Assembly (NCBI GenBank): GCA_019136655.1
Contig: JAGVTU010000010.1
Span: 62,001-126,000, forward strand
Source: Bacteroidota bacterium
GTDB lineage: Bacteria; Bacteroidota; Bacteroidia; AKYH767-A; OLB10
Length of the DNA stretch: 64,000 nt
Direction: 5' to 3'
Shown here: one piece after another, positions 30,431 to 39,586 of the stretch
Position numbering within the stretch: position 1 is the first letter of the stretch
Layout of the letters: every line of letters begins with the position of its first letter
Position numbers and translations under genes: made by a program
The notes under the pieces: generated by a model
What the model saw: only the letters and a program-made list of their open reading frames with translations
Database searches by the model: none
Told to the model about the DNA's origin: nothing

Positions 30431-31324
30431 TTATCTCAGAATATAAGATGTTGCTCCGCTAAGATTACCATCAATATACACTTCAATAAGATAGGTTCCA
30501 GGGCTGAAGATCCTCTCCTGCTCTTCATAACTCATGCAATTCTCCACATTCGCGTTTTCGTAACGGAGAGAAGAAACAGAAGTACACATCACTTCTTCCC
30601 CACTCGGCAGAGTTATTGTTGTAGATCCGGATGAACGATTACCCATTACCTTGCCACCCGGCTCAATAATTCTCAGATATACATTTTTCTCCCCTGCTTT
30701 GGCAATTTTATTCTCGAGAACAGTAAAACATACATCCAATTTATTTGTGCGCTTCGACAGAGCTGTTGATGTATATTTTCCATTTCCTTTCTTCTTGAAG
30801 GAAGAAATTTTAAAATATTCTGACTTTAACACAGACGCTGTACTTACCGTTGCCTCCAGGTTTTTTGACAGTGTTTCAACTGTTCCTGTAAGTTGGCTAT
30901 TATCTTCTTTTAGCTTTTGATTCTCTACCATGAGCGTATCTATCTTATCTAGATATTCATCGCGAAGTTTTTTCAAAGATTCAAGCTCAGCAAGCAACTT
31001 TTTGTTCAGTGCAGCAGAGTTAGATTCACTTCTTAACAACTTCTGTATTCGTTCTTTTTGCTCTTCTATTTTAGCGTTAGCTTCTACCAAAAGGCTATCT
31101 AAATTTTCATTTATCCCTTTGTATTTATTCAGCTCTTCAATAGTAGCACCCAGTTCTTTTTCAACATCGACTCTGGCCGTAACCAAACTGTCGCGCGTTA
31201 TTTCAAACACTTCAGTTGTTGTTTGGTGATTGCGCCACTGATAGACATTAAAAAGAGCTGACAATACGAACAGTATTATCCAGATTTTGCCTTTACTTTT
31301 ATTTTCGGTGTTTTGATTTTCCAT
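30431..31324 (-). CDS. Membrane-anchored coiled-coil protein of unknown function
   Basis: A 297-residue protein, family not recognised. After a short polar start, one membrane helix (about residues 14-31, IWIILFVLSALFNVYQW) is followed by a long coiled coil (about 45-165) rich in Glu/Lys/Leu heptads. A globular beta-rich C-terminal domain follows (about 175-297, including NKLDVCFTVLENKIAKAGEKNVYLRIIEPGG and FSPGTYLIEVYIDG). The start is set at the ATG at 31324; the ATG at 31342 would lie at the predicted transcription start. Topology is probably type II, with coiled coil and C-terminal domain in the periplasm. The terminator directly downstream indicates a single-gene unit. Confidence 0.8.
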   Translation of the reverse strand: MENQNTENKSKGKIWIILFVLSALFNVYQWRNHQTTTEVFEITRDSLVTARVDVEKELGATIEELNKYKGINENLDSLLVEANAKIEEQKERIQKLLRSESNSAALNKKLLAELESLKKLRDEYLDKIDTLMVENQKLKEDNSQLTGTVETLSKNLEATVSTASVLKSEYFKISSFKKKGNGKYTSTALSKRTNKLDVCFTVLENKIAKAGEKNVYLRIIEPGGKVMGNRSSGSTTITLPSGEEVMCTSVSSLRYENANVENCMSYEEQERIFSPGTYLIEVYIDGNLSGATSYILR

Positions 31325-31349
31325 TTGTAAAGTATTTTGCAATTTGTAA

Positions 31350-31357
31350 CAAAATTA
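31350..31357 (-). promoter_or_regulatory. -7 promoter element (TAATTTTG) of the coiled-coil gene
   Basis: TAATTTTG on the minus strand, 26 bp before the chosen start codon. An inverted repeat TGATAA-GG-TTATCA lies further upstream at 31387-31400. Confidence 0.5.
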
Positions 31358-31436
31358 CACCATCAAACTGATTTTGAACATCATTTCTGATAAGGTTATC
31401 AACAATTATCAGGTAGTTCAGAACCCTAAATTCCGT

Positions 31437-32465
31437 TTATTGCAAACTTAATCTTGCCTGTGGGGCTAAATCAAGGGATGAAAATTCGTTTTGAAGGAAC
31501 TTAAAATATGCTGCAATGCAAATCATACCGGCATTGTCAGTGCAAAGGGATAATGGCGGGATAGAAACAGTCCAGCCACTAAGTTCGGCTAATTTTTTCA
31601 GCTCACTTCGCAAGCCACTGTTGGCCGAAACTCCACCTGCAATAGCTATCTGCCTTATCCCAGTTTGTTCGGCTGCTTTTTTTAGCTTTTTCAGCAAGGT
31701 TTGAACAATGGTTTTCTGAACCGCTGCACATATATCGTAAAGGTTCTTCTGAATAAAATCAGCATCTTGAGCCAACTGCTTTTTCAAAAAATAAAGCACA
31801 GCAGTTTTTAATCCACTATACGAAAAATCGAGCCCCGGAATATTGGATTCAGGAAACTGAAAACGATAAGCGTTGCCCTGAACTGCATACTTATCAACCA
31901 AAGGTCCACCCGGATAAGGCAGGTTAAGGATTTTGGCAATTTTATCAAAAGCTTCACCGGCAGCATCATCCAGGGTCTGACCCAAGATTTGCATATTATC
32001 AGGTGCATTCACTTGAACTATCTGTGTATGCCCTCCGGAAACTGTAAGGCACAGGAACGGGAATTGAGGAGGCTTGGTTTCCTCACTCTGGAGTGCAAAA
32101 TTCGCAAGCACATGTGCCTGCATGTGGTTTACTTCAATGAGAGGTACCGACAACGCTGCCGCTAAAGATTTTGCAAAAGAAACACCAACCATCAAAGAGC
32201 CTATCAACCCAGGGCCGCAAGTTACCGCAACTGCATCAATACCATTTTTTTCAATGCCGGCTTCCTTCAAGGCCTGAGTAACTACAGGAATAATATTAGC
32301 CTGATGTGCCCTGCTTGCCAACTCGGGTACTACACCACCATATGCTTCGTGTATTTTCTGTCCCGCAATAATATTGGACAAGATGCGTGTATTCTTAGAA
32401 ACGGCAGCAGATGTTTCATCGCATGAAGATTCTATGCCAAGAATATAAATATCATTGTTTTTCAT
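31437..32465 (-). CDS. tsaD: tRNA N6-threonylcarbamoyladenosine transferase TsaD
   Basis: A 342-residue member of the Kae1/TsaD family, which adds threonylcarbamoyl to A37 of ANN-decoding tRNAs. Signatures in order: ILGIESSCDETSAAV (nucleotide-binding start), GVVPELASRAHQ, HMQAHV (metal-binding histidines), TVSGGHTQIV, DDAAGEAFDK, and GGVSANSGLR. The length is normal. It is divergent from the TamB-like gene. The start is supported by a -7 element on the minus strand at 32505-32512. Confidence 0.96.
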   Translation of the reverse strand: MKNNDIYILGIESSCDETSAAVSKNTRILSNIIAGQKIHEAYGGVVPELASRAHQANIIPVVTQALKEAGIEKNGIDAVAVTCGPGLIGSLMVGVSFAKSLAAALSVPLIEVNHMQAHVLANFALQSEETKPPQFPFLCLTVSGGHTQIVQVNAPDNMQILGQTLDDAAGEAFDKIAKILNLPYPGGPLVDKYAVQGNAYRFQFPESNIPGLDFSYSGLKTAVLYFLKKQLAQDADFIQKNLYDICAAVQKTIVQTLLKKLKKAAEQTGIRQIAIAGGVSANSGLRSELKKLAELSGWTVSIPPLSLCTDNAGMICIAAYFKFLQNEFSSLDLAPQARLSLQ

Positions 32466-32504
32466 TTTGTCTTTAGCCCCGACTGGTATCTTCGCTTTTA
32501 ATCA

Positions 32505-32512
32505 CAAAAATA
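32505..32512 (-). promoter_or_regulatory. -7 promoter element (TATTTTTG) of tsaD
   Basis: TATTTTTG on the minus strand, 39 bp before the tsaD ATG. No -33 TTTG at the normal spacing. Confidence 0.45.
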
Positions 32513-32642
32513 AGTTAATTCTACGGCCTAAACAGCCCTTATCAACTTAAATAATTCGTGTAATTTTAGCCGCTTAACATTTCAGCCTATCAGAAAGTTT
32601 TTTAAAATATTTTTTATAGTCACAGGTACGTTATTACTACTG

Positions 32643-35600
32643 TTGGGTTTGCTTTCTATAAGCCTGAAATTTCAAAAAGTCCAGTCGTATGTAGTTAGCA
32701 AAGTAGCCTCTTACCTTTCTTCTGAGTTAAACACAAAGGTTTCTGTAAAAGGTGTACGTTTTGAACTCATAAAAAATTTTGTTCTTGATGGTGTTTATGT
32801 AGAAGATTCTGAGCACGATACCCTTTTGTATGCCAACACAATTTCCGCAACAGTTGCTTTTCAAACTCTGTTCACTCACAACAAAAAACTCATTCTTGAT
32901 AATGTTAACCTGAGTGATGCAAGGATTAGTCTGAAAAAATCAAAAGAAACAAGGGACATGAACTTTCAGTTTATCATTGATTATTTCAGCAAGCCCTCTG
33001 CCGATACTGCTTCATCGCCTTTTTATTTTGCAATTAATAAAATCAATATACAGAATGTGCACTTCACTTATCGTGATTTTAAATGGAATGATACCACTTC
33101 CTGCATAGATTTTGAAGATATAGATGTGCGTAATTTCAATGCAACAATTTATAATTTGCAACCAACAGACAGCGTAATAAAATTCTATGGAACAAATATT
33201 TCACTCGAAGAAAAATCAGGATTCAAACTGAATCATCTTTCTACTTATGCTGCATTTTCAAATGACAGCATGAGTTTCAGTAAGATTATCATACATACCC
33301 CCTACTCCGATATTGATGCACCACATTACAGCATGAGTTATTCATCCTTTCTGGATTTTGAAGATTATATTAACAAGGTGTATATGAAAGGAGAGTTTAC
33401 AGAAAGCCGAATTTCATCAAACGACTTGCAATATTTTGCCAGCGAGCTCAGGGGTTTAGATAAGTATGTAACTTTCAAAGGTACGGCACATGGCACTGTA
33501 AGTAATCTGAAAACGAAACAGCTTAGTATTGTGTATGGAAACGATACCCAATTTGAAGGTGATATAAGTATGAATGGTTTGCCGGATGTAAACACTACAT
33601 TCCTTAATTTGAATATTCGAAGACTGACTACGAGCAAACACGATGTTGAAAGCATTAAAATGTTTCCGTTTACAGATAATAAATTTATTCAGTTGCCTGA
33701 CAATCTTTCTGAATTGGGTAAAATAATATACAAAGGAGTATTTACAGGATTTTACAATGACTTTGTTTCGTATGGAAATATACAGACTGCATTAGGTAAT
33801 TTATCAACTGATATCAACCTTAAGTTCAATGAAGATATGGATAAGTCTTCTTATTCAGGAAAACTTACGGCTACTGATTTTGATATTGGAAAATTTTGGA
33901 GATTAGGTTCTCATGTTGGGACAACTTCTTTTAATGCAGAATTAACAGGCACAGGAATCACTTCTGATAAAGTAGCGGCACGACTGAAGGGAACAGTGGA
34001 CTATATAACCTTAAATGATTACACATACAGGAATATTATTCTTGATGCCAACGTAGCCAGAAAATTATTTAATGGTATTCTCAATATGCATGATGAGAAT
34101 GCAACACTTGACTTTAAAGGAAGTGTTGATTTCAGAGAAAAACTTCCATTTTTTGACTTTGCTGCATCTGTAAAAAATGCTGCTCTCAGCAAATTAAAAT
34201 TATTCAATCGCGATTCCTCTGCATTGTTTTCAGCTGACGCAGACCTGAAAATGCATGGTCTTAATTTTGATGACTTTAATGGTGTTATTCAACTTAAAAA
34301 TGTTTCTTATTCCGAAGAATATAAAACCGCCAATATTAATTCACTCAAAATTATTTCTGTCAAAGACTCAGGGGAAAGATCAATTAAACTCAACTCCGAT
34401 GTGCTTGATTTTTCGCTGAACGGGAACTATACACTTACAAGGATTATTAATTCTGTAGGAGAATTGCTGAATGTTTACCTTCCTCCTTTCTTAGTGAACA
34501 TAAAGTCATCTGAAAAAAACCGAAATGACCAATTCTATTTTTCAGGTAAGGTTAAAGACATCAATCCTGTACTGAATATTTTTGTTCCGGGATTAACATT
34601 CAGTAATCAGACCGTCTTCAATGGAACTGTGAACAGAAATTCAGACCGTATTTCATTGGAGATGGAATCACCATGGATTAACTATAATAATCTTCAAAAT
34701 AAGAACCTTAAAATAAATATTTTCACTTCCGATAACAGACTAAATGCTGATATCAGCTCTGATCAATTAAGAATAAGCGACAGCCTTGTATTAAAAAATA
34801 TTAAAATAGATTCGGATTCAAAAAAGAGCCGTTCTACAATTGCGGTGAGTATTGACAATGACTCTACATCAAACTCTAAGCTTAAATTAAATACAGAGCA
34901 GTTATTTTCAGAAGGGCGAACCATATTTCATTTTTTACCATCCACCATATTAATTCAGGGCGAGAACTGGAGCATCAACCCCACCAACGAAATTGTATTT
35001 GACAGCACACAAATCAATTTTCAGAATCTGTTTTTGTCAAACCAGAATCAGTCTGTACAACTCAATGGCAAAATAAGTAAATCAGCGAATGATCAATTAA
35101 AATTAGGTTTATTTCAATTTAATACCAAAGTTTTAAGTCAGCTGTTATCTCTTTATGATATAAAAATCGGTGGGATAGCTGATGGAGAACTTTACTTTGC
35201 ATCACTCTATTCAAAACCCGTAATAACCGGAAATGTGAAGGTAAAAGGTTTTGAATTTAATGATGACCTGTTAGGAGATGCAATAGCAAATATTGACTGG
35301 CTGACAGAAAAGAAAACCATGCACATTGAAGGAGCAATTGAGCAAAATGGAAGAAATTCAGCAGTAATTACCGGCAACTATATTTTCAAAACTAAACACG
35401 ATGAAATAGATTTCAATATTAAAACCGATAAACTCAGCATCACTCCACTGGAGCATTATTTCAGTGGGTTTGCAAGCAAGTTAAGAGGACTTGCAACTGC
35501 TGAACTTCACTTATATGGAAAAGCAAATGAGCCTTTACTTACAGGCAAAGCCCGTTTACAAAGAGCATCAATGGTAATTGATTTTCTGAACACACGTTAT

Positions 35601-37004
35601 TCTATAATGCCTGAACAGGAAATTGTTTTTGATGAAAAATATTTTGGATTCAATGATGTTTTGATTTCTGATGACTTCAATAACAAGGGAATCGTTAACG
35701 GAAAAATATTTCACAAAAACCTTAATGATTTTGTTTTTAATCTGCGAATAAACGCCAACAAACTGCAATGCCTGAATACAAATGCCTCTCAAAATGAATT
35801 GTTTTATGGTAAAGCATTTGCAACAGGTTATGCTAAAATAATGGGGACTCCAAAACTGATGAAAATGGAAATTGTAGCAAAGTCTGAAGATGGAACACAA
35901 ATATTTATTCCGCTGTCGAATCCGGAAGAAATAACACAAAGCAATTACATCACATTTATTAATGCTACTGATACAACAAAATTAACAACAGGAATTAAGA
36001 AAACAGAAATTTCGGGAATAGATATGGATTTGCAGGTAGAAGCTACTCCTGAAGCAGAGATTCAACTTATTTTTGATTCTAAGATTGGTGATGTAATGAA
36101 GGGGAATGGTAACGGAAACATAAGGATGTTGCTCAACCCTGCAGGTGAATTTAAAATGTATGGAGATTATCATATTCAATCGGGTGACTATTTATTTACA
36201 TTGCAGAACATCGTAAATAAACGGTTTAAAGTAAAAGAAGGAGAAATACGCTGGGCAGGATCGCCTTATGATGCAAACATTGATATTACAGCAAAATATA
36301 ATCTTCGTGCATCAACATTTGAATTGATTCCGGATTCATCCAATCGCAACCGTGTTCCTGTAGAAGTGATTTTACAACTGAAAAATAATCTGATGAGTCC
36401 TGATGTTCTCTTTGACATTAATGTTCCAAATGCTACTCCAGCAGTTCAAACAAGCCTGCGAAGTGTGTTGAGTAACGAGCGTGAGATGAACAGGCAAGTT
36501 TTCAGTCTGCTTGTGTTGAACCGATTTTCGGCTCCTGAAGGAAAGGCAAGCACTGATGAAACCGGTTCAGGCAATGCAGTTGGACAAAACCTCAGCGAAT
36601 TTGTTTCGCAACAGTTGTCTAACTGGGCATCGCAACTCAGTGATAAATTTAATATTGGATTAAATTACCGTCCGGGTGATGCTTTAAACAAAGATGAGTT
36701 TGATGTTTCAGTTTCTACAGAGTTATTCAATAACAGAGTTGCAGTGGAAAGTAATGTTGGAGTTGCCAACAACAGCAATCAAACATCAAACATCATTGGT
36801 GACTTCACAGTAGAATTTAAAATCAGCAAGGATGGGAATCTGCGTGCAAAGGCATTTAATAAAACCAATACCAACAACTTAATTAATAACCTGAACTCAC
36901 AATACACTCAAGGTATTGGTGTTTTTTACAGAAAAGAATTCAATACGGTTAGCGATCTTGTTGAATCATTCAGAAGAAAACGTAATGAAAAAACAAGCAA
37001 TTAA
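32643..37004 (+). CDS. TamB/DUF490-like translocation and assembly (AsmA-superfamily) protein
   Basis: A very large, beta-rich protein (1,453 residues from the first permitted start, TTG at 32643). After an N-terminal membrane anchor comes an AsmA-like region (KVASYLSSELNTKVSVKGV). A long repetitive beta-taco region follows, then the C-terminal TamB domain (about 1090-1430, with GNGNIRMLLNPAGEFKMYGDYHIQSGDYLFTLQNIVNKRFKVKEGE and the ending FDVSVSTELFNNRVAVESNVGV). TamB-type proteins bridge inner and outer membranes and help lipid or outer-membrane protein transport. The start is odd. The hydrophobic anchor extends upstream of the TTG (RKFFKIFFIVTGTLLLLLGL), and the frame is open back to 32532 without an ATG, GTG or TTG. 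The true start may be ATC at 32589. It shares overlapping stop codons with the next gene. Confidence 0.88.
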   Translation: MGLLSISLKFQKVQSYVVSKVASYLSSELNTKVSVKGVRFELIKNFVLDGVYVEDSEHDTLLYANTISATVAFQTLFTHNKKLILDNVNLSDARISLKKSKETRDMNFQFIIDYFSKPSADTASSPFYFAINKINIQNVHFTYRDFKWNDTTSCIDFEDIDVRNFNATIYNLQPTDSVIKFYGTNISLEEKSGFKLNHLSTYAAFSNDSMSFSKIIIHTPYSDIDAPHYSMSYSSFLDFEDYINKVYMKGEFTESRISSNDLQYFASELRGLDKYVTFKGTAHGTVSNLKTKQLSIVYGNDTQFEGDISMNGLPDVNTTFLNLNIRRLTTSKHDVESIKMFPFTDNKFIQLPDNLSELGKIIYKGVFTGFYNDFVSYGNIQTALGNLSTDINLKFNEDMDKSSYSGKLTATDFDIGKFWRLGSHVGTTSFNAELTGTGITSDKVAARLKGTVDYITLNDYTYRNIILDANVARKLFNGILNMHDENATLDFKGSVDFREKLPFFDFAASVKNAALSKLKLFNRDSSALFSADADLKMHGLNFDDFNGVIQLKNVSYSEEYKTANINSLKIISVKDSGERSIKLNSDVLDFSLNGNYTLTRIINSVGELLNVYLPPFLVNIKSSEKNRNDQFYFSGKVKDINPVLNIFVPGLTFSNQTVFNGTVNRNSDRISLEMESPWINYNNLQNKNLKINIFTSDNRLNADISSDQLRISDSLVLKNIKIDSDSKKSRSTIAVSIDNDSTSNSKLKLNTEQLFSEGRTIFHFLPSTILIQGENWSINPTNEIVFDSTQINFQNLFLSNQNQSVQLNGKISKSANDQLKLGLFQFNTKVLSQLLSLYDIKIGGIADGELYFASLYSKPVITGNVKVKGFEFNDDLLGDAIANIDWLTEKKTMHIEGAIEQNGRNSAVITGNYIFKTKHDEIDFNIKTDKLSITPLEHYFSGFASKLRGLATAELHLYGKANEPLLTGKARLQRASMVIDFLNTRYSIMPEQEIVFDEKYFGFNDVLISDDFNNKGIVNGKIFHKNLNDFVFNLRINANKLQCLNTNASQNELFYGKAFATGYAKIMGTPKLMKMEIVAKSEDGTQIFIPLSNPEEITQSNYITFINATDTTKLTTGIKKTEISGIDMDLQVEATPEAEIQLIFDSKIGDVMKGNGNGNIRMLLNPAGEFKMYGDYHIQSGDYLFTLQNIVNKRFKVKEGEIRWAGSPYDANIDITAKYNLRASTFELIPDSSNRNRVPVEVILQLKNNLMSPDVLFDINVPNATPAVQTSLRSVLSNEREMNRQVFSLLVLNRFSAPEGKASTDETGSGNAVGQNLSEFVSQQLSNWASQLSDKFNIGLNYRPGDALNKDEFDVSVSTELFNNRVAVESNVGVANNSNQTSNIIGDFTVEFKISKDGNLRAKAFNKTNTNNLINNLNSQYTQGIGVFYRKEFNTVSDLVESFRRKRNEKTSN

Positions 37005-38197
37005 ACTTCCATAAGGGAAGCGCTGCCTCCTACCCAATCCATATTCTTATTCTGACTTACACCAATCATTGCACCTTTACTGAGGCGAGTGAGATTTAGA
37101 ACCAATCGGGGTACAGACTCATCATCAGGCCATATATAAAGCAACCTTACTTCAACCTTGGCATTGCCTGTTGGCGTTACAAGGCAAGGTTCATACTTAA
37201 CCTTTTTTTGTAATAAAAAATAATTTCTATCTACAGGTTTGATGGCATCGAGCATGGCGGGAGTTACATCTATAACAACTCCACTGCCTGCAAAAGAATA
37301 GAGAGGTTTAAGAACATAATTCTCCAAATCGGCAGGCCACTGATTCAAATCACTCAAGAAGCTGCAATCAGAAGCATATTTACTTTTAATAAAAGGCATA
37401 CTATACTTACTAATCTTGAAAAACCAATTCGGGTGACCAGCCCACTCCACATCTACATCATCAGTAAGATTGAATGTGCTTTTCAGATCAGTACGTTGCA
37501 ATAACTCATCAAAAATAACTCTGTTATAAATCCTTTTTATCTGAATCTTACGATTGTCTTTCTCATAAAATAACAGGCGTCCTTCTTTAATTACTTTGGA
37601 TATACATACAGGTTCAACACCAAGATGTGTTTTTGTTTCCCAGAAATCAATCCAGGTTTTTTGTTTTTCAGGTTCAATTTCCAGTAATATCACGTTCTCA
37701 GGATCATGATTGCCAACTATTACTTTTCTCATCAGATCGCGATGTGTTTTGGCATTATATCCATTGAAGAAATGAGAAAATCCTTCAGGGGCGAAAAAAT
37801 ACTCTTTATACATTCGTGGCAATAAATCCTGCCAGAAAAACAGTGAAGCAAAACCCTGCAGTTCTATCAACTGAGGTAAGTAATTTCCTGAACTATCCTT
37901 TGTGATAGCAAAGTCAACTGCAATAAAATTTGGATGATTAGCCTCATTCGGGACAACCAGATTTTCGGGAATAGCTTTGTTGCTTTGAGCTAAATACTCA
38001 GAACTTAAAACGTTTTTCAGAATATCATCACCTGCTTTTATCAATTCTTCTTTCAGCAATTTTGGAATAAATACAGGAGTTTCAGCTATACGAAATTCTA
38101 CCTTGCGATTATACAGTTGATCAAAATAACTGAGAAACTGCTTATAAGTTTCCTCTTTAAACCTCTGGTTATATTCTGTACGTATTTTTTCTATCAT
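37001..38197 (-). CDS. Hypothetical ATP-grasp-like protein
   Basis: A 398-residue soluble protein. Its family is not certain. The middle and end look like a degenerate ATP-grasp fold: FIAVDFAITKDSSGNYLPQLIELQGF (acidic strand near residue 95), IKRIYNRVIFDEL (basic residue stretch), and ENYVLKPLYSFAGSGVVIDV (the 'lKP..g.aG.GV' lysine/glycine loop). EVRLLYIW and LVLNLTRLSKGAMIGV follow as the late metal-binding part. ATP-grasp enzymes join acids to amines or thiols; no substrate can be inferred. The stop codon overlaps that of the TamB-like gene on the other strand. A -7 element precedes it. Confidence 0.65.
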   Translation of the reverse strand: MIEKIRTEYNQRFKEETYKQFLSYFDQLYNRKVEFRIAETPVFIPKLLKEELIKAGDDILKNVLSSEYLAQSNKAIPENLVVPNEANHPNFIAVDFAITKDSSGNYLPQLIELQGFASLFFWQDLLPRMYKEYFFAPEGFSHFFNGYNAKTHRDLMRKVIVGNHDPENVILLEIEPEKQKTWIDFWETKTHLGVEPVCISKVIKEGRLLFYEKDNRKIQIKRIYNRVIFDELLQRTDLKSTFNLTDDVDVEWAGHPNWFFKISKYSMPFIKSKYASDCSFLSDLNQWPADLENYVLKPLYSFAGSGVVIDVTPAMLDAIKPVDRNYFLLQKKVKYEPCLVTPTGNAKVEVRLLYIWPDDESVPRLVLNLTRLSKGAMIGVSQNKNMDWVGGSASLMEV

Positions 38198-38225
38198 ATC
38201 TTAATTCCTATCAAATGCAGGAGCA

Positions 38226-38233
38226 CAAATATA
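38226..38233 (-). promoter_or_regulatory. -7 promoter element (TATATTTG) of the ATP-grasp-like gene
   Basis: TATATTTG on the minus strand, 29 bp before the start codon, matches TAnnTTTG. Confidence 0.5.
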
Positions 38234-38414
38234 ATCAGTCAGGCAGATTAACCTTAAACTACTACCTGCATTTTATTTCATCATAATGCCCAAGAGCATG
38301 CTTATTAAACCAACCGTATTATGCCCTTTACAGGAAATATGGAACCTGAATAAAATCATGGCTTCGCTACCTGAAAATTCACTGTAAATTGTATTTTCGC
38401 AAAAAATTTAATTT

Positions 38415-39554
38415 ATGCTTTTTCAACTATCAGAAGAACATTTAATGATTCAAAAGGCTGCAAGAGATTTTGCACAGAACGAATTATTACCCGGAGTTAT
38501 TGAACGTGATGAACATCAAAAATTTCCTGCAGAGCAAATAAAAAAATTAGGAGAACTTGGTTTTCTTGGCATGATGGTAAGTCCACAATATGGTGGTGCA
38601 GGTCTCGATGCCATTTCGTATGTACTGGCTATGGAAGAAATATCAAAAGTAGATGCCTCTGCTTCGGTAGTGATGAGTGTGAATAATTCACTGGTATGCT
38701 GGGGTCTTGAAACTTACGGTACTGAAGAGCAGAAGAAAAAATATTTAGTTCCATTGGCAAAAGGTGAAATTATAGGAGCATTTTGCCTCAGTGAGCCTGA
38801 AGCAGGCAGTGATGCAACTTCACAAAGAACTACAGCCATTGACAAAGGAGATCATTATTTGTTGAACGGAACAAAAAACTGGATTACCAACGGAAGTACG
38901 GCCAGTGTGTATTTGGTAATGGCTCAGACAGATGTTGCAAAAGGACATAAAGGAATCAACTGTCTGATAGTAGAAAAAGGAATGCCCGGTTTTGTTGTTG
39001 GACCTAAAGAAAACAAGTTAGGTATTCGCGGCAGCGACACTCACTCACTGATGTTTACCGATGTTAAAGTTCCGAAAGAAAATCGCATTGGCGAAGACGG
39101 CTTCGGGTTTAAGTTTGCTATGAAAACTCTTTCGGGAGGGCGTATAGGAATAGCATCGCAGGCGTTGGGGATAGCTTCAGGAGCTTATGAACTTGCTCTT
39201 AAATATTCTAAGGAAAGAAAAGCATTTGGAAAAGAAATCAGTAAACATCAGGCAATACAATTTAAGTTAGCTGATATGGCCACTGAAATTGAAGCTGCAC
39301 GCTTGTTGTGTTTGAAGGCTGCATGGCTCAAGGATCAACATTTAAATTATGACCTTGCAGGCAGTATGGCAAAACTATATGCATCAAAAGTTGCAATGGA
39401 TACCACTATTGAAGCGGTGCAAATTCACGGAGGTTATGGTTATGTGAAGGAATTTCATGTTGAACGACTCATGCGCGATGCTAAGATTACTCAGATTTAC
39501 GAAGGAACTTCTGAAGTACAAAAAATAGTAATTTCAAGAGCGGTGACTGCTTAA
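38415..39554 (+). CDS. Acyl-CoA dehydrogenase (short/medium-chain type)
   Basis: A 379-residue FAD enzyme that introduces the alpha-beta double bond into acyl-CoA in fatty-acid or branched-chain amino-acid breakdown. Signatures: GAFCLSEPEAGSDATSQRTTA (first family motif, FAD/substrate site), WITNGSTASVYLVMAQTD, and GGYGYVKEFHVERLMRDAKI (second motif). The catalytic base is in IYEGTSEVQKIVISR, the position used by short-chain (butyryl-CoA type) members. Length and start are normal. It is followed 32 bp later by pepT on the same strand. Confidence 0.93.
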   Translation: MLFQLSEEHLMIQKAARDFAQNELLPGVIERDEHQKFPAEQIKKLGELGFLGMMVSPQYGGAGLDAISYVLAMEEISKVDASASVVMSVNNSLVCWGLETYGTEEQKKKYLVPLAKGEIIGAFCLSEPEAGSDATSQRTTAIDKGDHYLLNGTKNWITNGSTASVYLVMAQTDVAKGHKGINCLIVEKGMPGFVVGPKENKLGIRGSDTHSLMFTDVKVPKENRIGEDGFGFKFAMKTLSGGRIGIASQALGIASGAYELALKYSKERKAFGKEISKHQAIQFKLADMATEIEAARLLCLKAAWLKDQHLNYDLAGSMAKLYASKVAMDTTIEAVQIHGGYGYVKEFHVERLMRDAKITQIYEGTSEVQKIVISRAVTA

Positions 39555-39586
39555 TCAAGAGCATCTATTTGCTAAAATTAAATATC

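Noticed and set aside
38286..38387. A 33-codon plus-strand frame upstream of the acyl-CoA dehydrogenase gene
   Set aside because: No signal, motif, promoter or ribosome site; length expected by chance.
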